Shown piece by piece: positions 35,101-42,352 of a stretch of DNA of 64,000 nt. The notes below the pieces were generated by a model. It was not told where the DNA came from. It did no database searches and saw only the letters and a list, made by a program, of their open reading frames with translations. The translations under genes were made by a program, and so were the position numbers. The stretch is taken from positions 434,001-498,000 of the forward strand of contig CAWFUH010000010.1 in NCBI GenBank assembly GCA_963818855.1. The letters are read 5' to 3'. This stretch comes from Bog-159 sp963818855 (lineage in GTDB: Bacteria > Acidobacteriota > Terriglobia > Bryobacterales > Bryobacteraceae). Numbering within the stretch: the stretch's first letter is position 1; each line of letters opens with the position of its first letter.

Positions 35101-35485
35101 GTGGCGGGAAGCACTGCTCGATGGCGGACGGCCCGGCGCGGAGGACTGTTTGTTCGTGGAGTACACCGGCGCCGGCCAGGTACGGTTCGGCTACGAGAAG
35201 GCGGGCGCGGCGGTCACGCTCAGTTCGCCGGTAGCGATCACGCTGGATCGGGACTACCGGCTGGATGTCTGGTACAGCTCCGCCGCGCAGCGTGTGGTGG
35301 TCAGTCTGGATGGTGCGGCGGTATGGAACCAAGCGGGGACATGGTCTGCAACCTCTGTCTCCGAGATGACCATTGGCCGCGCGCCCGCCAGCATGCCGGA
35401 TGTGCATCCGTTCTCTGGTTTGCTGCGCGTGCCGCCTCGAGGAGGCATCCTGTATGCGGCCGGACAGGCAGCGGCGTTCAGATAA
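32168..35485 (+). CDS. Very large polytopic membrane protein, GT-C-like tandem modules with C-terminal lectin-like domain
   Basis: 1,105 residues from the GTG at 32168; a frame-compatible ATG at 32084 would lie inside the opposite-strand gene. The first module (about 1-490) opens with a membrane helix and PPIVGMADQGDFIRTIRRFG, an acidic first loop typical of GT-C glycosyltransferases, then about ten helices. The second (about 495-920) repeats the plan, with a soluble loop (LALSDPYDPAANAAYRAHDLS, YYMYFGPAPVLTLFLPWHY) and more helices. The last about 150 residues are beta-rich and lectin/LamG-like (ALLDGGRPGAEDCLFVEYTG, LDRDYRLDVWYSSAAQRVVV). A role in moving lipid-linked sugars is inferred. 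Confidence 0.8.
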   Translation: MKSRLFLVLMAAAAAILVYQLFIPPIVGMADQGDFIRTIRRFGYGPQHQGSLEYQYVEPKFVRDPHARDRNWEQANSEYLFVGAAVLLNNLVSKDGALDITVIGLVHALAFLAVFAQLLRVTSRERTYVLLWIAALVALTDAGYAAYWNSFYAEPASCIFFLLLLAESVEIARAGEISASSALRWSLWAILWVWAKPQNTAVGLILGLFSFRLAFWTRPLRNGRIARLIAVGGGCGILGCAAFNVIAMPRVGHMANTYGMVFSGILPESKNPAADLRALGLDPELARFARTGAWSPVTDFPALAESGVLETRVTTFSILRFYLLRPARLWRRLHGVLPVITSIETAYGNFEPSAGLPPLTRTRAFRLWSGFHGHVLAVFSKWIVFALAAWPLAAVWLWVRQTDCIQRRRIELLTLLPLGCLAALFGAVFGDAFDLIKHLFLFNLWLDACVIYAVAAGWQWAISRRDAWKVPGFMRWSKVKGAWVAPAALVVAFYVWTCGSTGDLFQFTRRKPEYYTLLTDAFRSHHLYLTVAPVPQLLALSDPYDPAANAAYRAHDLSLYHGKYYMYFGPAPVLTLFLPWHYVTGRRVAEDTAALIYLTVGYIFSLLLLRLLLHANDIRPSRILIAAAVLTLGMGQFGVVTLRDPVVYGVAITAGYCFFAAGMYCLARLIATHNRLLTRAAPNRAATVRERWLAITAGVLIGLIPGCRPQYALAAVLLCAVYIYFLREGQRWEAIWFVAPIAVSGLLLMWYNFARFGNPFEFGTTYQLAGSVSTRGVSLRLGNLARGLYYLLLFPPALAGQFPYIAPRYVPPAGNLFVENAVGLLAISPAAVAGLAFPIWAARWKGARDTRLILAALYGAAVVVLICTSLTGFAVGRYLIDFAPAFLEIALFAWLYGAMRTRLPSRRVAAAVVIGGGVWSTAMGAALSVGYNDFLRDHNPAAYRTLASWFGQSSGDIRLPVDAVTMTAAIRFPARAAGWREALLDGGRPGAEDCLFVEYTGAGQVRFGYEKAGAAVTLSSPVAITLDRDYRLDVWYSSAAQRVVVSLDGAAVWNQAGTWSATSVSEMTIGRAPASMPDVHPFSGLLRVPPRGGILYAAGQAAAFR

Positions 35486-35486
35486 C

Positions 35487-35529
35487 ACCCGGTATCCTAT
35501 CCATGATGGCAATTGTTTTTAGGCAGGTA
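35487..35529 (+). repeat. Duplicated start region, copy 2
   Basis: Matches 32117-32159. Here the same start region opens the Wzt-like gene (MMAIVFRQ), so this copy is the functional start and the other looks like a vestige. Confidence 0.7.
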
Positions 35530-36450
35530 GTCTGCGCACCTTTGGCAGGTCTGGACGCAGTAGCGCCGCCGGGCGCGGTGATCGGCGTCATCGGGGAGGA
35601 CGGTTCGGGAAAAGGCGCCCTGTTGCGACTGGCAGCGGGATTATCGAAGCCGGCCTCCGGGGAGGTGGAAGCCGCCCACCCGCGCCGCCTGCTCGGGCCG
35701 GACAGCGCGCTGGATTTTTCTCCGGCGGCAGTGCTGGCTATGGAACATACGCTCGCCCGGCACGACGGATTCGTGCGGCAGCGCGCGGCCATGTCGCTCG
35801 ACCGGCTGCGGCGCGCGGGCACTACCGTGCTGTTGGTTTCGCACGAAGAGGAGTTATTGCGGCAGCTTTCCGATGAGATCTGGTGGCTCGATCGGGGCAA
35901 GCTGGCGGGCCGCGGGGACCCGTCGGAAGTGCTGTGCGCTTACCGCCGTCATATCGCCGGGCGCACGCGGGCCTGGGGCGAAACGGCCGCGGCGCCGCTC
36001 GATCCGCGGCTGCGGCGGGGCGATGGCCGCGCGGAAGTGATCAAGCTGCAGTTGCTGGGAGAAGCGGGCCAGCCTACCGCCGTGTTGCGCAGCGGCGAAC
36101 TGGCACTGGCGCGCGTGGCGGTCCATTTTCGGGAGGCGGTGGCGGACCCGGTGGTCGGGCTATTGATCCGTAGCCGGGCAGGCATGAACGTCTACGGTAC
36201 AAATACCGAGTTGGAGCACCTGAAGCTGGGGCCGCGCGCTGCTGGCGACGTCCTGCAGCTTACGTTCGCCTTCCGCTGCGAGCTTTGCGCCATGGAATAC
36301 ACGCTAACGGTGGCATCGCACGATCCCGACGGTGTGGGCCATGACTGGCTGGACGATGCCGTGGCTTTTGCCGTGGCGGATAGCCGGTACACCGCGGGAG
36401 TGGCGAATTTGCGGGCTACGGTGCGGATCGCATCGGTGGATGCGCGTTGA
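35503..36450 (+). CDS. Wzt-like O-antigen export ATPase with most of the nucleotide-binding core missing
   Basis: 315 residues from the ATG at 35503 (a second ATG follows at 35506). GVIGEDGSGKGALLRLAAG is a Walker A motif. LRRAGTTVLLVSHEEELLRQLSDEIWWLDRGK carries the H-loop and D-loop-like end of an ABC ATPase. Between them about 100 residues are absent: no Q-loop, no signature motif, and the Walker B position reads VLAMEH rather than the usual hydrophobics followed by DE. Residues about 170-315 resemble the Wzt C-terminal carbohydrate-binding beta-sandwich (AEVIKLQLLGEAGQPTAVLR, GMNVYGTNTELEHLKLG). No Wzm permease is nearby. It may be a glycan-binding adaptor rather than an active pump. Confidence 0.75.
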   Translation: MMAIVFRQVVCAPLAGLDAVAPPGAVIGVIGEDGSGKGALLRLAAGLSKPASGEVEAAHPRRLLGPDSALDFSPAAVLAMEHTLARHDGFVRQRAAMSLDRLRRAGTTVLLVSHEEELLRQLSDEIWWLDRGKLAGRGDPSEVLCAYRRHIAGRTRAWGETAAAPLDPRLRRGDGRAEVIKLQLLGEAGQPTAVLRSGELALARVAVHFREAVADPVVGLLIRSRAGMNVYGTNTELEHLKLGPRAAGDVLQLTFAFRCELCAMEYTLTVASHDPDGVGHDWLDDAVAFAVADSRYTAGVANLRATVRIASVDAR

Positions 36451-36453
36451 AAT

Positions 36454-36507
36454 TGTGGGGCAGGACTCCAGTCCTGCGGCCGTCGTCCACGCCGGCCTCT
36501 GCCCCAC
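36454..36507 (+). repeat. Dispersed palindromic repeat, family B
   Basis: Begins GTGGGGCAGGACTCCAGTCC and ends with a matching CTGCCCCAC, so the whole element folds on itself. It lies between the stops of the converging Wzt-like and NtrC-type genes. Confidence 0.8.
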
Positions 36508-36511
36508 GACT

Positions 36512-37897
36512 CTATCGCAGATTGTGCTTCTTGATCTTGTAGCGCAGTTTGTCGCGCGTGATGCCCAGCATGCGCGCGGCATGCACCTGGTTGCCTTGCG
36601 TGCGATCCAAGGCTTGCTCGATCACCCGGCGCTCCTGTTCGTCAAACGATAACTCCCCGCCGGTGCTGGCCGGTTGGGCTGCCGGAGGGGCACTGTTGGC
36701 GAAGGATCCGGGAACGCCCTGGCGCATGTATTGCGGCAGATCGGCCACGTCGATGACTTCGCCGGCCACCAGCATACAAGCGTGCCCGATCACATTTTCC
36801 AGTTCGCGTACATTGCCGGGCCAGGAGTGGCGCGCCAGCAGGATCTGCGCGCGGGGCGTGAGCGATTCCACCGGCTTTTTATATTGCGCCGCGTACTTCT
36901 GGATGAAGAATCGCTCCAGCAGCGGCAGATCTTCTTTGCGGTCGGCGAGCGCCGGCGTCTGGATCTCGACCATGGAGAGCCGGTAATACAAATCCTCGCG
37001 GAAACGCTTCTCGGCGATCTGGGCGCGCAGATCGTGGTTGGTGGCGGCCACCACCCGCACATCCACCGGCCGTGCAGTAAGCGAACCGACCCGCTGCACT
37101 TCCCGATTTTGCAGCACGCGCAGCAACTTGGCCTGGGTGGATGGCGGCATATCCCCGATCTCATCGAGAAAAAGAGTGCCGCCGTGCGCGTACTCGAACA
37201 GGCCCATCTTATTCGCATCGGCGCCGGTAAAGGCGCCTTTCACGTGTCCGAACAGTTCGCTCTCGAACAGCGTCTCGACCACCGCGGAACAATTGCACAC
37301 CACCATCGGACCGGAAGCCTGGCTGAGTTTATGCAGCGCCTGGGCTACCAGTTCCTTGCCTGTGCCCGTGGGGCCGGTGACGGAGCAAGCGCGGTAATGC
37401 GGAGCCACGCGGCGGATCTGCGCGAACATCTCCCACATCAGGGGACTGCGCCCCACCATGCCCTCGAACTGGCAGGTATCCACCAGCTCGCCATCCAGTT
37501 GGCTGGCCCGGCGACGGCGGCGTGCATCGACGGCCAGCTTCTCGATGCGCTCGCGCAATACAGGCAATGAAATCGGTTTGGTCAGGTAATCGCAAGCACC
37601 CTTTTTGATAGCTTCGACGGCGGCGTCGGTAGAGTAATGCGCGGTCATCAGGACCACGTCTGTGGCGGGATCCACTTCCAGAATGTGGCCCAACAACTCC
37701 ATGCCGTTCATCTTGGGCATCACCACGTCGCTCAGCACGATGGCCGGGTGCTGGCTGCGGACGAGTTCCAAACCCTCCTCCGGATCGTTAGCGGTGAGAA
37801 TCTCGAGGCCATTATTGGAAAGCGCCTCCGCGACCAGTTCCAGGCTTTGCGGATCGTCATCGATGGCGAGCAGTTTGATGCGTGGCGTGGCGGTCAT
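36512..37897 (-). CDS. Sigma-54-dependent NtrC-type response regulator
   Basis: 461 residues. The receiver (about 6-120) has DDDPQS and the phosphoacceptor aspartate in VLSDVVMPKMNG. The AAA+ domain (about 145-380) has GPTGTGKELVAQALH (Walker A), the sigma-54-contact motif GAFTGA, GGTLFLDEIGDMP (Walker B) and HSWPGNVRELENV. A Fis-type helix-turn-helix closes the protein (QGNQVHAARMLGITRDKLRYKI). It activates sigma-54 promoters when phosphorylated. It is the last gene of an operon with the hybrid kinase and the single-domain regulator, which are likely its phosphate sources. Confidence 0.96.
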   Translation of the reverse strand: MTATPRIKLLAIDDDPQSLELVAEALSNNGLEILTANDPEEGLELVRSQHPAIVLSDVVMPKMNGMELLGHILEVDPATDVVLMTAHYSTDAAVEAIKKGACDYLTKPISLPVLRERIEKLAVDARRRRRASQLDGELVDTCQFEGMVGRSPLMWEMFAQIRRVAPHYRACSVTGPTGTGKELVAQALHKLSQASGPMVVCNCSAVVETLFESELFGHVKGAFTGADANKMGLFEYAHGGTLFLDEIGDMPPSTQAKLLRVLQNREVQRVGSLTARPVDVRVVAATNHDLRAQIAEKRFREDLYYRLSMVEIQTPALADRKEDLPLLERFFIQKYAAQYKKPVESLTPRAQILLARHSWPGNVRELENVIGHACMLVAGEVIDVADLPQYMRQGVPGSFANSAPPAAQPASTGGELSFDEQERRVIEQALDRTQGNQVHAARMLGITRDKLRYKIKKHNLR

Positions 37898-37903
37898 AAC
37901 GGG

Positions 37904-38266
37904 CTAGAGCAGCTTCTTGAGTTCCAGCCGCAGCGCGGCTATTTCCACGGGCTTGGTGATGTAGCCATCGAAGCCGGCGTCCAGCGCGCGCTCCCGGTCG
38001 CCCTGCATGGCGAATGCGGTCAGCGCGATGACGTGCAATTTGGAGAGGAGCGGATCGGCGCGCAATTCGCGCAGCACGCCATAACCGTCCAATCGCGGCA
38101 TCTGAATATCCACCAGGGCGAGATCGGGCGCGTTCTCCCGCGCACGGTCGACCGCGTCGCGCCCGTCGGCCGCTTCGATTACGTCGTAGCCGCTCATCTC
38201 CAGCACCTCGCGGATCAGTTCACGGCTGACGGCGTTGTCATCCGCCACCAGGATCTTACGGCTCAT
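37904..38266 (-). CDS. Single-domain response regulator
   Basis: 120 residues, only a receiver: ILVADDNAVSRELI (acidic pair), ALVDIQMPRLDG (phosphoacceptor aspartate), VIALTAFAMQGD and TKPVEIAALR (conserved lysine). The ATG at 38266 overlaps the kinase stop by 4 bases; the longer frame is shadow. With no output domain it probably acts as a phosphorelay shuttle or CheY-like effector. It lies 6 bases upstream of the NtrC-type gene. Confidence 0.93.
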   Translation of the reverse strand: MSRKILVADDNAVSRELIREVLEMSGYDVIEAADGRDAVDRARENAPDLALVDIQMPRLDGYGVLRELRADPLLSKLHVIALTAFAMQGDRERALDAGFDGYITKPVEIAALRLELKKLL

Positions 38267-40971
38267 GCCTTCCCCGCTCCCGCACCCACGGCACGGCGCA
38301 GGTCGGCCAGCAGTTGTTTCTTCCATTCATGGTCTTTCAAGAACAGGCCGATGGTTTCGCGGCGCAGCATCTCGATTTCATTATCGGTCAGATCCTTGGC
38401 GGTGAGCACCAGCACCGGAATGTTGCGCGAGCCGGGATCCTCTTTCACCCGGAGCAACAGCTCGAATCCATCCATCTCGGGCATCATCAGGTCCAGCAGG
38501 ATGGCGCTTACAGAGATCTGCCCCAAAGCCTCCAGGGCTTCCCTGCCGTTGGCCGCCAGCACGGGAATGTAGCCGTCGGATTCGAGGATCTCCTTGAGCA
38601 ACTCGCGCGTGCCGGCTTCATCGTCGACCACCAGCACCTTGGCCGGACCGTTGGAACCCGGCCCCACGTACCGGCGCACGGTTTCGAGCAGCACCACTTT
38701 ATCGACTGGCTTCACCAGGTATTCGGACGCACCTAGCGCCATGCCGATCCTGGGTTCATCCACCACGCTGACCACAATCACCGGAATCGTGGCGGTAACC
38801 GGCGTTTTCTTCAGTTCGTAGAGAGTGTCCCAGCCGCCTTTGCCGGGCATCAGCATGTTCAAAGTAATAGCATCGGGCACGTGCTCCGCAGCTTTGGCTA
38901 ACGCCTCGGCGGATGAAGCGGCCATGATCAGTTGATACCCTTCGGGTTCCAGCCAACTGGAAAGGAGCTCCCGGGCGGGGGCTTCGTCGTCCACGATCAG
39001 AACCAGGGGTAGCTCGCGCGGCAATCCGGCTACGCCGGCCGCGGCCTCCTCGCGTGGCTCCTCTTCCGGCCAGGAGCGCCCCGCGGCCATGGTGAAGCTC
39101 AGGCGTGCGCCCTTGCCCGGTTCGCTTTCCACCCAGATGCGCCCGCCGTGTTCCTCCACCAGGCGTTTGGTGATGGCCAAACCCAGCCCGGTTCCTTCCT
39201 TGATACCTTTGGTCGTGGCGCCCGCCTGGTGAAACGCGTCGAAAATGGCTTCCTGCTCCTCAATCGGAATGCCCAGACCGGTATCGCTGACCGAGACGGT
39301 GATCCGGCCGCGCCGTTCCACGGCTTCCACCCAGATCTTACCGCCGTCGGGAGTAAACTTGACGGCATTGCCCAGCAGGTTCAGCAGAATCTGTTTGAAT
39401 CGGATGCGGTCCGCGAATACCGCGGCATCGGGTGCCACGCTGCTATGCACCGCGATGCTCTTGGCCGCGGCGGCGGGCCGGACGCCGGTCAACACTTCGG
39501 CCAGCATTACGGCGATGGGCACGTTTTCTCGATTCAACTCCAGGCGGCCCGCCTCCACTTTGGAGAGGTCCAGGATGTCGTTGATCAGCGCCAGCAGGTG
39601 CCGCGCGCCCTGTTGAATGTGATTGACGAAGCGCTGCTGCTTTTGGGATAGCGCACCGGCCGTTTGTTCGGCCAGCAAATCCGAGAAACCGATGATGGCG
39701 TTTAACGGCGTGCGCAGCTCATGGCTCATGCTGGCCAGGAATTCGCTTTTCAGGCGGTTGGCGCGTTCCACTTCACGGTTGCGCAATTCCAACTCTTTGT
39801 TGGTGGATGCCAGCCGCGCGTTTAGTTCGGCCACGGCTTCTTCCGCCTGCTTGCGTTTGGTAACGTCGCGATTGATTTCCAATACGGCCCCGGACCGCCC
39901 GCCGGTTTTGTCTACTACGATGTGGCGTGTATCGACCGTGATTTCGACGCCATCGCGGCGTGTGTGGCGCAGCTCGGCATCCCACTGGCCGGTGCGCTCC
40001 AGTTCCTTCTCCATATGTTCCTGGGAGACTGGAAACACGGTTTGAAACAGAGTATGACTCGTCTGGCCCATGGCTTCCTCGGCGGACCATCCGTAGATCT
40101 CCTGCGCACCCGCATTCCATTGCAGGATTTTTCCATCGAACTCGCGCACGATGATGGCATCGTGCGATGCTTCGATCAATTGCGCCTGACGGTGCAAGGC
40201 GTCCTCGATGCGCCTGCGATCCGTCATGTCGCGCACCACACACACGACCTGCGGTCCGTCCTTAGTATCCAGCGGGCTTAAGGTGATGTCGACCGGAAAC
40301 TCGGTGCCATCGGCGCGCCTGGCCCACAGATCCAAACCGGAACCCATGGGCCGCATGGTGGGTTTGGCCTGGTAATGCTCGCGGTGCTCCGGATGGCGCG
40401 CGCGCATACGGGCGGGCACGAATTCGTCCACCGATTTGCCCAGCAGTTGGTCCCACCGGTAGCCGAACATTTCGCCCGCCAGGGAATTCGACAACACGAT
40501 CTTGCCATGGCTGTCCACCTGGAGGATGGCGTCCGGGGAGGCTTCGAAGATCTGGCGAAACCGCAAATCGGCCTGGACCACGTCCCGCGCTCCAGGATCG
40601 TGACGGGCGGACTTCAATTCCAGCACCAGTTTGGCGGAGACAGGCAGGCGGAACAGTTCGCCGGTATGCAGGCAATCCGCGGCGCCCTCGAGGACGCAAT
40701 TCATGAGCAGTCGCGGGTCGGATTCCGTCGTAAGGACGATGAGGGGGAGGCCTTCGGGGCGCCCACGCAAGGCTTCCAGTGCGGCGCGCCAGCTCCAGCC
40801 GGGTGCCGCGTACTGCGTCAGGACCAAATCATATCGGGTTCTATCGAGAAGAGTGGATAATTCCTCAGGACTTTCGGTCTCGGCATGTCCCGCATCGAAC
40901 CCGACACGGACAAGTTCGCGGATGCATTGTTCCGCGAGCGCTGGCTCGGTTCTAAGGAATACAAGGCGCAA
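38263..40971 (-). CDS. Hybrid sensor histidine kinase with two C-terminal receivers
   Basis: 902 residues, soluble. Order: a degenerate receiver-like N-terminus (about 1-125, with no clear acidic triad), PAS (about 130-250), PAS (about 260-375, NAGAQEIYGWSAEEAMGQ), a coiled linker, HisKA (MSHELRTPLNAIIGFSDLL, histidine near 416), HATPase (VSDTGLGIP, KEGTGLGLAITK), receiver 1 (LVLIVDDEAPARELL; its acceptor position reads ITLNMLMPGKGG, so it lacks the aspartate) and receiver 2 (ILLDLMMPEMDG, intact). The frame opens with a TTG at 40971, just after a run of seven G (see findings). It is the first gene of the signalling operon. Confidence 0.9.
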   Translation of the reverse strand: MRLVFLRTEPALAEQCIRELVRVGFDAGHAETESPEELSTLLDRTRYDLVLTQYAAPGWSWRAALEALRGRPEGLPLIVLTTESDPRLLMNCVLEGAADCLHTGELFRLPVSAKLVLELKSARHDPGARDVVQADLRFRQIFEASPDAILQVDSHGKIVLSNSLAGEMFGYRWDQLLGKSVDEFVPARMRARHPEHREHYQAKPTMRPMGSGLDLWARRADGTEFPVDITLSPLDTKDGPQVVCVVRDMTDRRRIEDALHRQAQLIEASHDAIIVREFDGKILQWNAGAQEIYGWSAEEAMGQTSHTLFQTVFPVSQEHMEKELERTGQWDAELRHTRRDGVEITVDTRHIVVDKTGGRSGAVLEINRDVTKRKQAEEAVAELNARLASTNKELELRNREVERANRLKSEFLASMSHELRTPLNAIIGFSDLLAEQTAGALSQKQQRFVNHIQQGARHLLALINDILDLSKVEAGRLELNRENVPIAVMLAEVLTGVRPAAAAKSIAVHSSVAPDAAVFADRIRFKQILLNLLGNAVKFTPDGGKIWVEAVERRGRITVSVSDTGLGIPIEEQEAIFDAFHQAGATTKGIKEGTGLGLAITKRLVEEHGGRIWVESEPGKGARLSFTMAAGRSWPEEEPREEAAAGVAGLPRELPLVLIVDDEAPARELLSSWLEPEGYQLIMAASSAEALAKAAEHVPDAITLNMLMPGKGGWDTLYELKKTPVTATIPVIVVSVVDEPRIGMALGASEYLVKPVDKVVLLETVRRYVGPGSNGPAKVLVVDDEAGTRELLKEILESDGYIPVLAANGREALEALGQISVSAILLDLMMPEMDGFELLLRVKEDPGSRNIPVLVLTAKDLTDNEIEMLRRETIGLFLKDHEWKKQLLADLRRAVGAGAGKA

Positions 40972-41062
40972 AGGGTCCCCCCCATTTGTCTAATAATATA
41001 CAATTCGGGGCGGCCGTGGGGGCTGGCACTCAGCTTAAAGCCATATATTTTTTACAGGAATC

Positions 41063-41107
41063 CGAGGCCGGCGTGGACGCCGGCCGCAGGACTGGAGTCC
41101 TGCCCAC
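41063..41107 (-). repeat. Dispersed palindromic repeat, family B
   Basis: Inverted copy: GCCGGCGTGGACGCCGGC followed by GCAGGACTGGAGTCCTGC. It ends at the stop codon of the oxidase-operon small gene, between two operons on the same strand, where it could serve as a processing or termination hairpin. Confidence 0.8.
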
Positions 41108-41356
41108 TTAGATCTCGTGGTCGATGGCGGGCTGCGCGTCGGGTTCAGGCAAGGCGTCAAAAGTGTGATTACGGCGCCAAGCCAGGATCAGGAATCCACC
41201 TAAGATGCAGAATGGCGGCAGGCCCAGCAGGACGATACCCACGTTGAGCAGGTGCGCGCGCGCCGAGTTCTGGGCCGCGGCCGTGCGATAGCACATGACG
41301 CATTGGGCCCAGCCGTTCGCGGCTGCCAGGAAAAGAGCCAGGGCCAGACGTTTCAT
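41108..41356 (-). CDS. Small oxidase-operon membrane protein with CVMCYR motif
   Basis: 82 residues: signal peptide (MKRLALALFLAAANGWA), then QCVMCYRTAAAQNSARAHLL, one transmembrane helix (VGIVLLGLPPFCILGGFLIL) and a short acidic tail. It is the last gene of the oxidase operon and overlaps the subunit IV stop by 4 bases. The paired cysteines in CVMC, placed just outside the membrane, could handle copper for the CuA or CuB sites; that role is inference. I believe similar small genes occur in other acidobacterial oxidase clusters. Confidence 0.7.
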   Translation of the reverse strand: MKRLALALFLAAANGWAQCVMCYRTAAAQNSARAHLLNVGIVLLGLPPFCILGGFLILAWRRNHTFDALPEPDAQPAIDHEI

Positions 41357-41676
41357 CGGGGCCTCATCATCATCAGGCGGTTTGAATCCGGCATGAACAT
41401 GAGCAGCATCAGCATAATGCAGAGAATGAGCATAGGAAATAGCGTCAGAAACAAGCTCAATTTCTCAAATTTTAAGTGCATAAAATAAGCGATAATCAGC
41501 GCAGCCTTGATCACCGACAGGCCTATCAGCGCCGTCAGAAAGATGAGCACCGGAATCTGCTCATATGCCAGGAAAACCTCGATGCCGGTCATGAATAGCA
41601 ACGCGAACCAGACAGTGACGAAAGTCTTGGTAGCGGCGCCTTCCATGTGCTGGATCACTTCGGAATGAGTGCTCAT
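41353..41676 (-). CDS. ctaF: Cytochrome c oxidase subunit IV family protein
   Basis: 107 residues with three transmembrane helices: FVTVWFALLFMTGIEVFLAY, LIFLTALIGLSVIKAALIIAYFMHLKFE (typical subunit IV) and LTLFPMLILCIMLMLLMFM. Small structural subunit of the terminal oxidase, placed after the two subunit III genes. Confidence 0.9.
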   Translation of the reverse strand: MSTHSEVIQHMEGAATKTFVTVWFALLFMTGIEVFLAYEQIPVLIFLTALIGLSVIKAALIIAYFMHLKFEKLSLFLTLFPMLILCIMLMLLMFMPDSNRLMMMRPR

Positions 41677-41712
41677 GCGTGTGTCCTTTACTATAGGCGT
41701 ACTATACGCGAA

Positions 41713-42345
41713 CTATATCTTGGCCGACATCAAATATACCAGCGGGAAGATAAACATCCACACTAAGTCTACAAAGTGCCAATAAAGGCCGCTGACTTCG
41801 ACATCTTCCGCTTTGAATTTACCGCGGCCTACCGCGAAAGCCATGATGCTCAGATAAATCAGCCCGATGACTACGTGCGTCATGTGCAATCCGGTGAGAG
41901 CGAAGAACGTGCCGCCGAACAGCGGTACGCCCCAGGGATTGTCGAAGGGCGTAACGTGCTCGTTGCGGATCAGGTTCAACCACTCGGTCAAGTGCAGGGC
42001 CACAAAAGCGCCGCCCCCCGCCATGGTGGCCAGAATCCAGCCTACGGTGGCCTTGCGATTACCGTGGTTCATGGCATGCACCCCCATGACCATGGTCAAA
42101 CTGCTGGAGAGCAGGCAGAGGGTCATCACCGTGGAAAATATGATGCTCGGCGAAAAATGAAATGGCGTGGGCCAGTTCGGTGTCGCCAGGCGCACATAGG
42201 TGTAGGCCATCAGCAGCGCGGAAAAAGTCAAGGCATCGGAGATGATGAACAACCACATGCCGAATTTTTTCGAATTCACGGCGTATGGCGAACGTCCCCC
42301 CGACCAGACTGAAGCTACCGCTGCCGCCGAATTGACTTCGGACAT
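41713..42345 (-). CDS. ctaE: Cytochrome c oxidase subunit III (second copy)
   Basis: 210 residues from the ATG at 42345 (MSEVNSAAAVAS). Features are KFGMWLFIISDALTFSALLMAYTY (first helix pair), GTFFALTGLHMTHVVIGLIYL and the C-terminal GLYWHFVDLVWMFIFPLVYL. Subunit III stabilises subunit I and feeds its proton channel. This and the preceding gene are two different subunit III-like proteins in one operon, 7 bases apart. Confidence 0.9.
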   Translation of the reverse strand: MSEVNSAAAVASVWSGGRSPYAVNSKKFGMWLFIISDALTFSALLMAYTYVRLATPNWPTPFHFSPSIIFSTVMTLCLLSSSLTMVMGVHAMNHGNRKATVGWILATMAGGGAFVALHLTEWLNLIRNEHVTPFDNPWGVPLFGGTFFALTGLHMTHVVIGLIYLSIMAFAVGRGKFKAEDVEVSGLYWHFVDLVWMFIFPLVYLMSAKI

Positions 42346-42352
42346 CGACTGA

